64,000 nt of DNA from Xanthostigma xanthostigma. Taxonomy: Eukaryota > Arthropoda > Insecta > Raphidioptera > Raphidiidae. The translations under genes and the position numbers were made by a program. Positions 1-14,500 of the stretch are shown piece after piece. How positions within the stretch are numbered: the stretch's first letter is position 1; each line of letters starts with the position of its first letter. The notes beneath the pieces were generated by a model. That model was not told the DNA's origin. It was given only the letters and a program-made list of their open reading frames with translations, and did not search any database. The stretch is from the NCBI GenBank assembly GCA_963575645.1, contig OY754464.1, forward strand, positions 496,001-560,000, written 5' to 3'.

Positions 1-29
1 TTTCCTTAATTGCAAATTGCGCCATTTTT

Positions 30-600
30 GACGTGATAACGTCTTATAAATTGATGAATCACCAATCTTATAAATTGATAAAACACCGGCTGCATGCACG
101 AAAAAGTGTAACGTTCCTAACGTTCCGCCTGACCCTGTGCGTGCTTTTCTCGAAAACGGCCCTAACGATTTGGATGAAATTTACTGAAAAGGGATTTTGG
201 GGGGCAAAAAATCGTTTTAGCTAGGTCTCATCTCTCGATAAAATCGTTTTCATACAAATTTTATCATTATAAAAATCAATTTTTTGACGTATGAAAATAC
301 TTAAATATTGTAAGTAGGTTTTGGAATTTTATATAAACAGTGAAACAATTGTTTTATAAATAGTATGACAGTTAATCTTTGAGACTTAAATAAATACGAA
401 AGAAAGAAAGTTAATAAAAAAAATTATTTTTATAGGTGGTGAGTAATTTAATAAATAAAATTAACCTAAATTTGAAGCGAAAGATGCAATATCATAGATT
501 CGAATTATTATAATTATTATATAAATTTAGGTTATGTATTACGGAATACGTTATCACGTAAAACTATCGTCCGTAAACCGACTTTACAGACAACCAATTT
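30..600 (+). mobile_element. R1 repeat family, copy 1 (long form)
   Basis: Starts gacgtgataacgtc and ends with cgactttacagacaacc before a T run. Five further copies occur in the window. The two ends share the short motif acgtgataacgt in opposite orientation. The 63-codon ORF inside recurs in several copies and is a repeat ORF, not a host gene. I cannot name the family; a non-autonomous DNA element is most likely. Confidence 0.8.
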
Positions 601-662
601 TTTTTCACAAACGGATTTCGCTGGTCGGACTAAGCCAGAAAAATAACAAATCCATTCAACTT

Positions 663-832
663 TAGTATCACGTTGGAATTTTTGGAAAAAATTAATTCTA
701 ACCGATTTTATAACGAATTCTTTAGCGATACCAATTTTAGACAAACGTATAAAACCATATAACTTTTCCAATATTCAATCTTTATAAAATCGGTTAGAAT
801 TAATTTTTTCCAAAAATTCCAACGTGATACTA
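663..832. repeat. Long inverted repeat (fold-back)
   Basis: Arms of about 50 bases at 663-712 and 782-832 are almost perfect reverse complements around a 70-base loop. Confidence 0.85.
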
Positions 833-2869
833 TAATATGATTATCCATTAGTCAATCAGTCAGTGAATGTCCAAAATCATTATTTTCGAACGCTCGTATC
901 TTGGAAACTATCCAACCTAGATGAACGAAATTTGGAATAGTCCTGCTTTATACCAACCTAAGTAGGTTCGGGTCGAAAAGGTTCGTATACAATACGCGCC
1001 ACGAATAAAAAAAACTCGCGAATGCGGGTTTGCGCTTGTAGAGTCTGTCGAAAAACTACAAACTAGCAACTCAACAAAACTAAAATAACAATAACAACTC
1101 GACAGTAGCGTACTCGACTGTACTTTAAAGCAGGAAAGCGACAAATGACAAAGGCAACGAGCGATCACGGCCAATCACCGACGAGCGCACGTTCCGTACA
1201 GGTATCTGGGAGGTGGTGGGAGTCTCAACGGCTCTAAAATGTGCCTTTGCGACGCTGTTTATGACTAGCTTCCGAACCTTTTAGATCCGTGGCGCGTATT
1301 TAGTCCACAGTGCTTTGCGAGAACTTGGGCGGCGCTCTCCGCGCGCTGTATGTCTGCAGTGTGTAGTGTATTACGCATTGTTTACCATGCACAAGTGTGG
1401 TAAACATGAGGGTCTGCGATGTAACTGAGCAGAAACTAATTACCTCTATCTGTACCTTCCCACTGCCACTGAATAAATAACTGACCCCTCGTTTCATGAT
1501 CGCAAATGATCTGCATACGTGTGTTTCTCACAGAGCCGTATCTATACGGAATAGTATATTACACCACAAGGGCAGACAGTTTGAGATTCTTGCACTGCGC
1601 GCCATTATGCCCTCGGCTCGCCGCGCGCTGTTCACGGCTCTCAATCCTTCTACCCGTGTGGTGTATACGTACTATCTTTCTTCATACCTCGATCGAAATT
1701 ATATACTTTTGGCAAAAACATTTACGCATTGGTGGAATTACACGCACTGATGCGGGAAGTACGTACGTTCGGGCGGCAGTAAAGAAAAAATAACCTATCA
1801 ACTGTTGTTTAGATGTCGTTTCCATAGCTACCCTATTACATTTTAGCTAATTGTCGCGAACAGCTGTCGTTCGTGTTTTTACGTATAATCTCAAAGCTGC
1901 TTCCTTGGAATTTATCTCCGTTTTTATGTGATTAATAAGCAATTAATTAATGTATTAAATAAGCGTACTTACGACAGAGGTATGAAGAAAATTATATTTA
2001 TTTCAGAGTATTGATTATACCTATATATTCATGTATCCCTTTTGGTTATAGAACACGTGTAAACGAAATTCTAATTAAACTTTGACATTTTGCAAATTAC
2101 AACCGATAATTGTGAAGATATATTATGAGTGTTTGTTTTACATTGTTATTCTGTTATTATGATATAGGCTTCTCTGAAATAGACTGGGCAGCCCTAGAAC
2201 ATGGAAGCGTGTAGCTGAATTACCTGGACGTTTTTTAATGCCAGCAATATTAATTATTGTTTAGCCGGAGCCCGGAATGTACATGTGCGACCATGCATAC
2301 AGATGTGAATAAATATATTTGGAAGGTACCCACAGTATAACGAACAAAATATGGTAGAATCCTGGATAGCAGAAAGCATTGTCAAAAAAATTCCAGCCAA
2401 TTGGGCGACGGGACTATTCCAACTTCAAAAAAATATACATTTGATATAGTATAAGAAAGAAAATAAAATTTCTGATATCGCGTGAGTTGACGCGGGTAAT
2501 AGCTAGTATTCAATATGGTATTTGCTATACGTTGTCATACTTACCTACATAATATGTTTCACGTCATGTAAAAATTAATCAAAGCATGCCTAACTAGTTT
2601 ATTTCTGAAAGATCCATAAAACAAAAAAGCGGATGATTTTTTTTTATTTTCAAAATGTTTCCGAAACTATAAAGTTTAGAAAAAAAATTTAAACAAAACT
2701 TTCTTGAAAAAATAAATAGAATAATAAGCCGTTATGAAAAGTATACCATTATTATATAAAAAAAACACCGTTTTAGCATATGTATTTCTTCTGCGCATGC
2801 GCCGATTTTCCCCAAAAACAATAGGGCTCTTCATATTTGCATACCAAACATCCTCCCAAAATTTGGTTT
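833..2869. other. Repeat-rich DNA upstream of gene 1 exon a
   Basis: No exon recognised. The stretch 950-1800 is less AT-rich than its surroundings and looks like older interspersed repeat. A possible Helitron-type end (gggtaatagctag) is at about 2500-2512. The fragment at 2393-2420 recurs at 20285-20313. Confidence 0.4.
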
Positions 2870-3110
2870 CAATCCGCTCATCCGTTTGACCTGTATCGTG
2901 TTCACAGACAAACAGACTAACACACCAACAGACAAACAGACTCACAGACTAACAGGCGCACAGAGTTTTTCCAAAAATATGTTTTTAGGATTCGTGGGAC
3001 CTCAAAACGGAAAAATATTGTAAAATTTTTGAAAAGTAATTTTCGACCTAAACTAGTAGATACCATTCCCCACTTGTGGGTTGAAATGGTAAAAAAAATT
3101 CCCTAGACCT
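2870..3110. repeat. Interspersed repeat V, copy 1
   Basis: Ends in aactagtagataccattcc and ggttgaaatggtaaaa; the same end structure recurs at 45430-45620. Contains a short tandem of caacagacaaacagactc-like units near 2905-2960. Confidence 0.5.
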
Positions 3111-3719
3111 GACAACACTGCAAATAAGTGGTGATAATCACCTCTGAAAATTAAGTATTAACCGTCATGGAAATTCTAGAATAGATTAAATTTTACTACA
3201 GGTATGTGCCAGGTATACCAACGTGGACATGATAAAAACTGACATGTGTTAGATCCTTAATTGATATTTTGATAATTAAACACAAATGAAACAGTTATTC
3301 GAATGATTCGTATGCAAATTATGCAGCAGCATGTTATAGTAATTTGTTTTTAAATATCTTTCATAACTTCAAAATTAAACAAAACATTTAACCGCGTTTG
3401 CATATTTCATGAAAGCGGTAGTCAGTTTTACATGCATTTGCGATTTTTTAATGGATTCAGTACCTAGTAGGTATATTTTTATACAGCAAGAGTTTATTAA
3501 GGTTTTCCATCTTTTTTTATAAAGTGGTACTTAAAATTTAAAATCAACGTAAGCCCAACGTAAATTATATATTATCTTTAGGCGATTAAGAAATAAAAGA
3601 TTCGAAGAATTCTTCATGTTGTGTTCACGTTCAATAATCAACATCAATCTTTTTTTACGGGAATGTAGACAAAATTAAACAAGTTAAACTATTGTAACAA
3701 AACTGTTCTAGTCCGTGGT

Positions 3720-5180
3720 GGAAAATATTTATTTACAATAGTGAAACGTCAACAGAACAAATAAACAAACGAAAAAGCACTTCTTTATAGCGTAACAGAA
3801 ACCAAACAGCAGTTCTAACTATTAAAATAAAGAATAGGTAATGAAGAATACAAAGTCACTATTATGTACACGAAAACACATACAACATATACACAAGATT
3901 ATTTACAAGACAGGAACACACCGAAATTTATTTAGCTCACTTATTTATTAACTATATACAGTTCTATTTATTTCGTACACTATTATTTATACAGTTCATT
4001 AATTCATTTATCTCAGCAGTTACCTAAGTACTGTTCACTGTTTCTGCATGACTGACTTTTAAACCATTTTAGACCATACAAGGGGGCTTTAAAGTTCACA
4101 ATCGAGCTTTAGAGATCTTTGAAGTATCGTTTAGTGAAATTTCTCCTCAAAACAAATATTTTAGATACAAGTAAGTCAATCATTTGAAATTTAGATATTT
4201 ATTGAACAGGGTCTATTTTCGGTCTTTCTTATATAGGACCTAAAGATTAAAAAAATACTCAGATGTATATGGTACAAAAGTATGGTTCCCATTTAAAATT
4301 TCATAATTGGGCCCTACGGGACCCTTTTAGGGTCCTCGGGCCCAAAATCTAATTTTGCCATTCGATAGACAGGAAAAAGTTATTAAAAAAACTATTTTAA
4401 CATTTTTAGTCCGGCTTGCTCGATAAGAAAAATGAAACCGTTCCGGGACTTTTGAAACACCGGTATATAATACGTTATACATAAGTCTATTCTGTCAACT
4501 TTATGTCGGGAATCCTATTTAACTTTGCGGTTTAACCAGGAGCCACCTTACAAGTCTACGTACAAATGTCAGAGGATATGTAACATGAGGAATCGCTGAA
4601 TCTCAGGGTTTAATATGGAAATTAGCGAGCTGTTTAAGCGAAATAAACTAATGCTGAAATGCAAATTAGTTTGAAAATTGCACTTTAATACTACCTAGCT
4701 TTAACTGTTATTAATGTAAAGTTTTGTGTCAGATACGTCACTTTATGACAGTTCGCAGAAAACGCAAATGAGAAACTGTCGCTTATAACCTAGTCAAAAA
4801 GTGAGATTCTTAAGAAGAATAGATCCAAGCTCCAAAAAATATGAGTAATAGCTTATTCGATTCGAAAAAATATTCCGAAAAAGACGCACCGAAGTTTATC
4901 TAGTAGCTACACTTATTCGCACTTGTCTATTAACTATATTCACACGATTATTTATGTAGAACCAGATTTATATAATTCCACTCAATGGTTTACACAGCTC
5001 ATTTATCTTCTATCTTAGCAGCTACCTCGGTCTTGCGGTACGGACACTGAACAATTTATATCACACAGTTGCTTGTCTGTAATCCACTGTACGTACGCTG
5101 CAACTAACTGACTGACTTTCCAACCACTCCGCTCGCATTTTATAGCTTCGTTCCCCGCGTATCGAATGTTCTAGAAGCAT
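3720..5180. repeat. Repeat-like DNA, partly shared with repeat X
   Basis: 3720-3900 resembles 58955-59100 (caaataaacaaac, then aatacaaagtcacta). Two related blocks at about 3940-4085 and 4885-5135 share cagctacct and actgactttc motifs and look like diverged copies. Family unknown. Confidence 0.4.
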
Positions 5181-5368
5181 CGCAACTTGTTTATGCATTG
5201 CATTATCCAGGAAATTCTAAGAAGGTCGGGTTTTTACCTGCTTTCCATTGTTGCTGTTGTCGTGGAGCACATTATCGTCCCAACAGGGGGCACGCAACAA
5301 TATGTTATATCTACCAAATGACAAGGTGTATAATTCACGTTAGTTCAATATTTTATTTTCGTTTTCAG

Positions 5369-5553
5369 TGTGCCATTTGCTGCGCAGCGGTGTAGCGGCA
5401 ATATTCGGTCCTCAATCGGCGCACACAGCAAGCCATGTTCAAAGTATTTGCGACACCATGGAGATACCCCACTTGGAGACAAGGTGGGACTATCGTCTAC
5501 GTAGGGAGAGCTGCCTCGTTAATCTTTACCCACATCCGACTACCTTGTCTAAG
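5369..5553 (+). CDS. Gene 1 exon a (amino-terminal domain)
   Basis: Acceptor follows a pyrimidine-rich tract ending in cag; donor is gtgagt. Enters in phase 1, leaves in phase 0. It encodes [11 protein letters not shown] and [12 protein letters not shown], the conserved ATD core around the second strand, matching exon 3 of genes 2 and 3. In gene 1 this region is split from the next 52 codons by a 5.5 kb intron that the paralogues lack. Confidence 0.9.
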
Positions 5554-8500
5554 GTGAGTACCACTGCTTACAGTGTATTTTGTAATGAAGACTTTGTATG
5601 TAGTTGATTAGAAAACTTTCCTGATATAACACGTGATTTTTGTTGAGCAAATTTTCTACATACGCGATTGATAAATAGGGAGAGAAAAATAACCAAAATT
5701 ATGTGGAGGCGAAGCTTTGCCGCGTAAAACTCGGTGAATTAGAGTCTCTGGGCAAGATCTGGTGTGAGGTGGCAACCCTAGATGTAATCGGTTTCGTTGG
5801 AAATATTATCTGGTTTTCAGACTTCTAATCAGAATTTTTGAAGTGAAAACTTCTTTAGCGGCGTTGTACACTTTTTTTGTAATGGGTGAAAAATGTTAAA
5901 CTCGCGTCAGGACACGTGACCTGATCGAAAATTCGTAAGACCTGATCGAAAATTCGTAAGACGAAAACTTTTGTACACTTTTTTTGTAATGGGTAAAAAA
6001 ATGTTAAACTCGCGTCAGGACACGTGACCTGATCGAAAATTCGTAAGACGTTAATATTCAAGTTTTCACTTATGCCGGCACTCCCGGAGTGCAACCCGTC
6101 TTTTTTTTATGTCAAACCAAAAAACGCAGAATTTTTCAACTTTTTTAATGAAAAAAAAGGTATTTCCGGCAAAAATTTATTTATTTATCAAAATCCGATG
6201 AATAGTTTAGGCGCTACGGTGGAACATCCGTAAATACAAACATACATACCCTTCCTTTTGGTTTCGCCGCAGTCGGGTAAAAATTAAAAAAATACAATAG
6301 AATAGAGAACCTTCTTCTTTTTTTGAAGTCGGTTGAAACCTGAAAGCCTTCTTCTATTTTAAAGTCAGTTAAAAACAGAAGTTTGCTCTAATCTGTTCAG
6401 CTTCAGTGCTTCAGAAGCGAGACAATGCATGATTTATGTAAGTTTCTAATAACATAAACGACGTTGTTTTAACGACAGTGATAGCAGGTTTGGGAGTGAA
6501 ACATTAGCGAAGTTTCCAACTTGTGCTTAACTCTTGTAGCTGAATTATTCCTGAACCAAATATAGTATAATATAATAATATGTATATATGCTATAATGCC
6601 ATTAGTTACACAATCTTAATACGTAATACGTGACTTTATTTATTTGCTTAGTGGCATTACAGCGTGTAGTTTGTATTTAGACTGCTTTTCAATTTTCAAT
6701 ATCTAAATAAAATCTGTTGCCTTGGTATACAGGATGTTTATTAATTGGGTGCCGATACTTAAAAATTAATACATATGTCCTAAACCTCTTAATTTTTTAG
6801 CTATACAAGGTGTTTAAGTTTTAAGAAGAATATAACTTTTTTATCATAATATTCTTATATAACTATTGCAAAGATAACTCCGAGTCGTTCAAAGGAGCGA
6901 CACTAGACAGTACGCACTACACAAGAGTGCAGACTGCAGAAGTGTGAACTGTCATCATACATGCTCAGGAGTCATGTAGCATTGCACAATGCACAGCACA
7001 ATACACACACTCAGCTCTGAGCTCATTTTAATATGATTCTAATCTTATATTATTCGCAAACTATAAAGCTTAACAATATAATAATGTTTATTGTTTATAT
7101 CAATGTGAATGGTTTAAGTCACTGTAAGCTTAGTACTATTGCACTTACGGTGTGTCATTCAACATTAAATGACTCAGCAAAGATAACTCCGTACGTGCAA
7201 AGTTCACTAGTGTCTCTGCGCCATGTGCTGTGTGCGCTCTGGAAATGTGCGAATGCAACAGTACAGAACAGCTCAGCACAGAGCAATGGCGCTCGGAGTG
7301 AGTCATTCACAAAAAAAAGAGCGACTCGCTCCGCTCCGAGAAAGGAGTCGTTCATTATGAACGACTCGCTCAGGAGCGACATATCACTATCATGAATGAA
7401 AATATGAGAACCTACATGAATTCAAAAGAAGCCGCGGGTAAAGGGTAGTTGTGTACTTGTATCATATAGGTCTAGAAGTCTGAGCTATTAGCGATCCTAG
7501 TCGTAACGCAATTGAATGGTAGGCACTTATCTAATTGCGATAGAAACACACATGTAGTGCCTTTGACGCTATCAAGAAGCGTTTTAGATACCCTTAATTG
7601 AAATTTGCAGAACGGATTAAAAAGTTCTAGTAATTAATTTAGAGTCCATTAAATTCACATCACCGAAGCCATATTCAAGTACAACCTGCATGCTTATAGT
7701 CGTAACTAATTGAATCTTGAAAGTGACTTGGTTCATCTAAGTGCCCTGCACTTGCCAAATTAAAACAAAAACTCGGGTAGCAGTACCAAAACCCCGTCGA
7801 CAGTGTATTAGCTAACACGGGCGGTGTGGCTCTCTTAAGGAAGTACCCTCGATAAATGAATTAACAAACAGAAAATTACGAAAATTTGCAAATATTATGT
7901 CAAAACCTTTTCAAAAATGACTAAGTTAAATTTTTGTGATTTTTGGTTGACTTTGAAAAAAGATATTGATAATTTTATTTCGCTGCACTTAACATGGAGT
8001 CTTATGGAAATCTGTGATTTTGACGCACTCCATCATTTATTACGTTGGAATTGACAAACAGATTTTGATAAAATTTTCAGGAAATATAAACGAATATTCT
8101 ATAAACATTTTTCTTTTTCCCAAACGTATAAATGCTTATGTTAATAGAAATAACTAAAACAAAGCCGAGCTTTTTAGCAATTCATAAACATGGCAACACC
8201 GCAATATTAGGTATATAGTTTGTGGCGCGTCCATTCAAAGGTAAGTTACGAAACTGCAGCAGTTTTGATATCGTAAAAACATACGTAAATTGAGTAAATG
8301 CTAAAAGCATAGCATTCCAAAAAAATGATAGTATATTATTATTTCCGAAATGACAGGAATAAAGAAAAGCATTTTCATAAATTAATGCGAATTTGACACC
8401 GCGTGCTGACTTATGCTGCGTACATAAGCACTTGTAACTATGGCAAGGCATGCGGTGTTGCCAAATTATATACTACGTTACTCAAGTAGAAGACTAGTTT

Positions 8501-11500
8501 GTTTTTGGATAAAATAAAAACTCTTTTAATACATTCCGTAAAATTATATTTTTTTAAATAGAAATTAGAAGTCCAGCTTTTTTAGTTCGGGCTATTGTTC
8601 TTTGGGTCAAAGAAAATAACTTCTGAACCAAAATTTTTTCGTTTTGATCCAATCCTGAACCCCTACTCATTCATCTCTTGATTCCTGTTTCTGCCTCTCA
8701 TAGGCTGCGAAAATAATTATTAACAAAATAATTGGATTACAGTGAAAAAGCGTGTGATGCTTAATATTAAATGTTATAATTATTTCAGTGATAGCTATTT
8801 ATAAAATTAGAGTCATAATGAAAATATAGTAATTGACACCCAGCGCTTTCTTACTATAATTGAATTATTTTTTCAATAATTATTTTCTACTTTTTAGTTT
8901 TGTTTGCTTTTAAAGTGTGTTTTTTTAGTTTTCCTAAACTATAATATATAATATAATAAACATCAAAAGTAGTACTAATTTTTTCCAAAATTTTCAAAAT
9001 CAAAATTTTTTCAAAATTTTTAAATTCAAAAATTTTTATGAAATAATTGTATTGTCACCGGCCCTTGAAACGTGTGCAAATTTTCAAGTTAATCAGACTT
9101 CTTGAAATTGGTGAAAATAACGCTGAAAGATGCCTTTACATACATACATACATACAGGTGAAGCTTATATAATGCTGTTAAAAATGCAATCATTACACGT
9201 TCCATCCCGTCCATCTACTTTTACTCATAAACGGTTGATATTCGAACTTGAAAGGAGCTAGCATTATCTATACACTTCAGTAATATACCAAACACACCTA
9301 AAAGAAAAACTAAATGCCAGACCATTATAAAGGTAAAAATAAATCCAAGCCAAGTTTTTGTATGCGTATACAGAGTAAGTAAGTACATAATATAAATTGA
9401 ATAAACGCGTATCATCATTTTTCATCGGGGCGTCAAAAAGCGGACGAGAAGTCGTCTATACTCGTCGCTTTCATTGCCTTCGGATAAATTTTAAAAAAAG
9501 TATTGCTATTCGCTTTATGACTTAAAGCTGCTGCTGCTGCTGCTTGCTTTTGCACGCCTGAATAAACAGAATGCCTCTGGATTTTCTAATTCATAAATTA
9601 TATAATACACTGCGCCAACCTTTTACATTTTACTCATGCTTTCTCACTCATGCGTTCTGCTTTAAGTTCACGCATTTCGATATAAATAAATAAATAAATA
9701 ATCCGTTCTCGACTTTATGTCATAACATACGCCATTCGCACCATTACTATTTTCTACATATTTTCAACTTCCACTTAATTAATAGCAATGGGCCAATGAA
9801 GGAATTTTAAGACATTAGGCACATTTTGAGCATAGAAGTTTGTCAGGTAATCGGCCATGGCCTTGAATAAGGAACCATCTCGATATTTATCTGGAATTAT
9901 TCAGGGAAACCATGGAAAACCTCAACAAGATGGCCGGTACAGAAATTACCATTTCTCGGCGAGAGGCAGCAAGAAAAAGTCTCAGCCACATCTGCCCCCG
10001 CCGGGATTCGAACCCGTTACCTCCCGAATGCGAGTCTAGTGCTCTCACCAATACGCTACACCGCTCGGTAAATACAATAAATTATGCGGATAAACACGTT
10101 ATATTCGCTCAGATGGATTTTGGTGTAGCTAGGATACACAATTCCCGACCTACTTTACATTTTCTCTCACTGATCATCCGTCTTTTTCTTGATGTGAATC
10201 AGTTGAGGTTTGACAACATTGATATAGATTTGTTTTCGCTGAGTTCGTTTATATAATGTGATTAGTTGCGGGCTGCAGAAAATGTGAGCAAAGCTAGATC
10301 CCTTTCATTTATTGACGTGATAACGTCTTATAAATTGATGAATCACCAATCTTATAAATTGATAAAACACCGGCTGCATGCACGAAAAAGTGTAACGTTC
10401 CTAACGTTCCTAGCGTTCCTAACGTTCCTAACGTTCCGCCTGACCCTGTGCGTGCTTTTCTCGAAAATGGCCCTAACGATTTGGATGAAATTTACTGAAA
10501 AGGGATTTTAGGGGGGCAAAAAATCGTTTTAGCTAGGTCTCATCTCTCGAAAAAATTGTTTTCATACAAATTTTATCATTATAAAAATCAATTTTTTGAC
10601 GTATGAAAATACTTAAATATTGAAAGTAGGTTTTGGAATTTTATATAAACAATGAAACAATTGTTTTCAAAATATTATGACAGTTAATCTTTGAGACTTA
10701 AAATAAATACGAAAGAAAGAAAGTTAAAAAAAACAATTATATTATAGGTGGTGAGTAATTTTAATAAATAAAATTAACCTAAATTTGAAGCAAAAGATGC
10801 AATATCATAGATTCGAATTATTATAATTATTATATAAATTTAGGTTATGTATTACGGAATACGTTATCACGTAAAACTATCGTCCGTAAACCGACTTTAC
10901 AGACAACCAATTTTTTATCTGAGGTTACACCAACACCTGATGCAACAGCAGTTGTTGTCATCGATCTGTATTTAATAAACTGGCTAGCAACACTAAATGT
11001 CACTTTTGTTGCAGGCTTATGTGGATTTAGTGAAAGCCTGGGGCTGGAAGTCTTTTACAATTATCTACGAGAACAACGAAGGATTAGTCAGGCTTCAGGA
11101 GTTGCTTAAAGCCCACGGACCATCCGAGTTTCCCATCGCCGTTAGACAGCTAGGCGAAGGAACGGATTACAGGTAAGTTTATTTACCTATAGTCTTATTA
11201 GCAGTGTGTTTATACACATCTTCTTTTGAGATGTTCAAAAGTTGATTCGACTTTCGATAAACCAATAACGGAATCGTATTTATCGATCTTGAAAACCGAT
11301 CACGCAACGACCAGTACCGGCAATGCACGATTTCGCACATTATATACCTGAATGGATCAACCATTTTTAGGCAGATAGTATGCAAATTTTGACGATGTTG
11401 CGTTGAATTAAAAGCAAGAAGTCAGGAAAAACGAAGGTTTTGAGTTGAAAATTCATTTATAAAACGACGCATCCACTATAGCACAACGGGTCGGTCCAGC

Positions 11501-14500
11501 ACGGCCAGACAGGAATTGCAGGCGACCGTTGCTGGTCGAATGTGCGCTCCTCCGTTAAATAGCATATGTATACCTTCACGAACAGACGATTATGGCCCGT
11601 GCTGTGCTGGTTGTGCTGATCCGTGCTGGATAAGTGTACGCGGGTTTAAAATTTCTTGAATAAACGACAGATAACAATTTTCAAAATACTATTCAGATTT
11701 CAGGTACCGATTTAGGATCAGGCGACTGAAATTTTGAAACGTTGCTTAGGATTGCTTGAGGGAAGATCTAGTCACATTATCCCGACTTCGCCCGAGAGGC
11801 CTGGAAAAAAATAAAATACAAGGACACTAAACAGTGTGAAATAAATATCTATCATTTTTTTAAAACCTGAAACGACTTCAAAGAAAGAATTAAAAAAGGA
11901 TGAAATTATTTTTTCGCTTTGTTTTACATTCACCTTCCCTATCTACCTTCAGTTAGAAGTCGCTGTAAATAAACTAGCGGACTTAATATTTTTGTTCGTT
12001 TATTTTTTAATAAAACTTCAGTGCGACCTAAACTAGACAAGAAGATTTCGCAATAAAGCACCAATTTCCCAAACTGTAAATGAGAGGTAATAAAACTTAA
12101 TTTAAAAAAGTAATTAAAGCTGAAAAGTTCGCAGGAATAGCTCTTGAGAGTTCTGAAAAAAACTTGGGAAAGATTGTAATCGACGAAGAAGGACGTGTAG
12201 CTACTCGTGAAATATAAAAAAGGTTCACAAAAAATAATAAGTGAAATAAATTTTAATTTGGCATCTAAGTGTCTCCAGAGAATTTTTACTTTACTTTTTC
12301 CGTAAATATAAGAAGCATTTTTCTACACGGAAAACTTATAATGAAACAAAAAAAATGTTTTAAGTTGTTTAGTAGAAATATTCTCTAACCAGTTTGGAGT
12401 ATTTAAAATACATTTTTGGATGATTCTTATAAATTAAAAAGATGTTATTATTTCGTATTTTTATGTGAAACATCTAATGGCGCGTTAGGTTGGGAGTAAA
12501 ATTGTGCAATTGGTGCGACATTTTTACGGGACGACGTTTTACGTTTGTGTATGCGTTGGATTAAACATGACTTTACTTGAAGGCGACATCCAGATAACAG
12601 TGCGAAATTCAGTTACTAGTATTTCGTTAGATTACAACGCCTGACGCTTGCTTTGTGTATGCGTTGGATTATGGCTTGGCTTTTGTTAAAGACGACAACT
12701 AGGTGACAGGGCAAAATTTAGTTACAGTGCGATATTTAGTTACTAGAATTTTCTTACTTGACAGGGCGGAAAACAAATTTAAAAAAATAGACTGCGTATT
12801 TTACACTACACACTACAGAAGTAAAACTGGTATAATTGTAGAAAGCAGTAATAATGGCACCAACTGTTGAGTTCGAACGCACTACCTTTAAGTTACGAGG
12901 CAAGTGCTGTACCTTGCGGCTACCTTAGCTTGATGTACTAAAGCCGATTTTTATAGTACACGGTATACGTACATTGCGACACTCAAAAATCAATTTTGTC
13001 CTACCGTGCCCGAAAAAGTTTTACTTCCAGAATATATGTTTTCTTGATAAATGCTCCCCGGACCATCGTTAGGTTTTCTTAATTGATTGGGCTACTCGGG
13101 TTCTCGGCTTTTTTCAATATTACCTGCCACTGCTGCTTACTTATGCAATAAGCTACTTGCATACAAAATGGAACAGTCGAGAATATAATGAAGAAGCTCT
13201 GCAGAAAATTAAACAGTTTAATTAGCTCACGGCATAAAAACAAAGGAGACGACGTTCTACTACGAAAGTCCGTATACCGTATGTCTCCGGATTCAGTTTA
13301 CAAAAGGAACATTTTTTAATGAAAAAATCTTGCAAAATTTCAGCTTTCTAGATCAAACCTGTGAACGGTGCAAATCGAGTTTGTTTCTCATTTAATTAAC
13401 ATTGGAAAAACGACGTTTTTACTCATTCGTGGATAGCTGGTAGAAATTTTTGATAGCAGTATTTTGTAGAGAATTGAATTTCCCACAAAAAAGGTCCTAA
13501 GTACTAAATCCGTGAATTCATTATTTTAAAAGATATGTTCGTTTAAATATTAATTAATTAAATGAAATCCGAATTTTTTAAACGAACATATCTTTGAAAA
13601 TAATGAATTCACGGATTTAGTACTTAGGACCTTTTCTGTAGAAAATTTAATTCTCTACAAAATGTTGCTATACAAAACAAAAAAAAAATTATACCAGTTA
13701 TCAATGTTTGAGTAAAATGTAGTTTTTCCCATGTTATTAAAAGGGAAACAAATTTGCGCCTTTCACAGGTTTGATTTAGGAAGCTGAAATTTTAGGAGAA
13801 TTTTTTAGATCCAATGCTATAACATTAGAAAACAGAATCGAAAAAAAATCACCCCATTTTGCGTATCTAAAAATTCGTTACGTCACTAGTAGGTACCTAT
13901 ACAATATACATAACAATCGACTATGTATAAGTTGAGGTTTAGCTTTTTGATCAAACATAAAAATCGCCTCTCGTCGTTTCAACGCCTGAAAAAATTATGT
14001 AAAAACAGCACGTCTTCAGTATAGTTACCTACATAAATATGTACCCACAAACATCAACGTGCTGGTACTACACAATAGAATGCTGAATACAGAGCGTTTC
14101 AGAAAAAAAGGATAATATTTCGCAAGATGGGGACACTTTTATGAAATGCTCAAAGATTACACCGTAAAAAAATCTTCATATGAATATGAATGAATGATTT
14201 TTTTCGCTAACAATTTTTTTTTATTTTACGGAGACATCAAAAATTATTTGAAAACTGAAAACTAGAAAAAACTGGTCAAGTACGAGTCGGACTCGCACAC
14301 ATCGAAAGATATAACACTATGTACTTTTTATACACCAGCTCAATCCGATTTTTTTTTAAATTTACATGGCGGCCATTTTGAAATTTGACGTATTGGTTTC
14401 ATTTTTCATTGTCGTGTAATTTTAATAGGACTGAACACGCATGCTCAATATCAGCTTAATCGAAGATTGTTTTTCTAATTTGTAAGGCGGCCATTTTGAA

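Noticed and set aside
33-224. 63-codon ORF, repeated at 10266, 49203 and 51533
   Set aside because: It is part of the R1 repeat and recurs with every long copy; no protein family signature, and the reading frame simply follows the repeat.
3720-5180. LTR or retrovirus-like fossil
   Set aside because: Two related blocks suggested terminal repeats, but no coding parts, primer-binding site or clear borders could be seen.
7033-7395. 120-codon ORF
   Set aside because: Lies in a repeat-like hairpin patch; low-complexity composition and no recognisable domain.
10005-10070. tRNA gene
   Set aside because: The B-box and accgagcggtgta head belong to a SINE present twice with a shared body and tail; no complete cloverleaf is needed to explain it.
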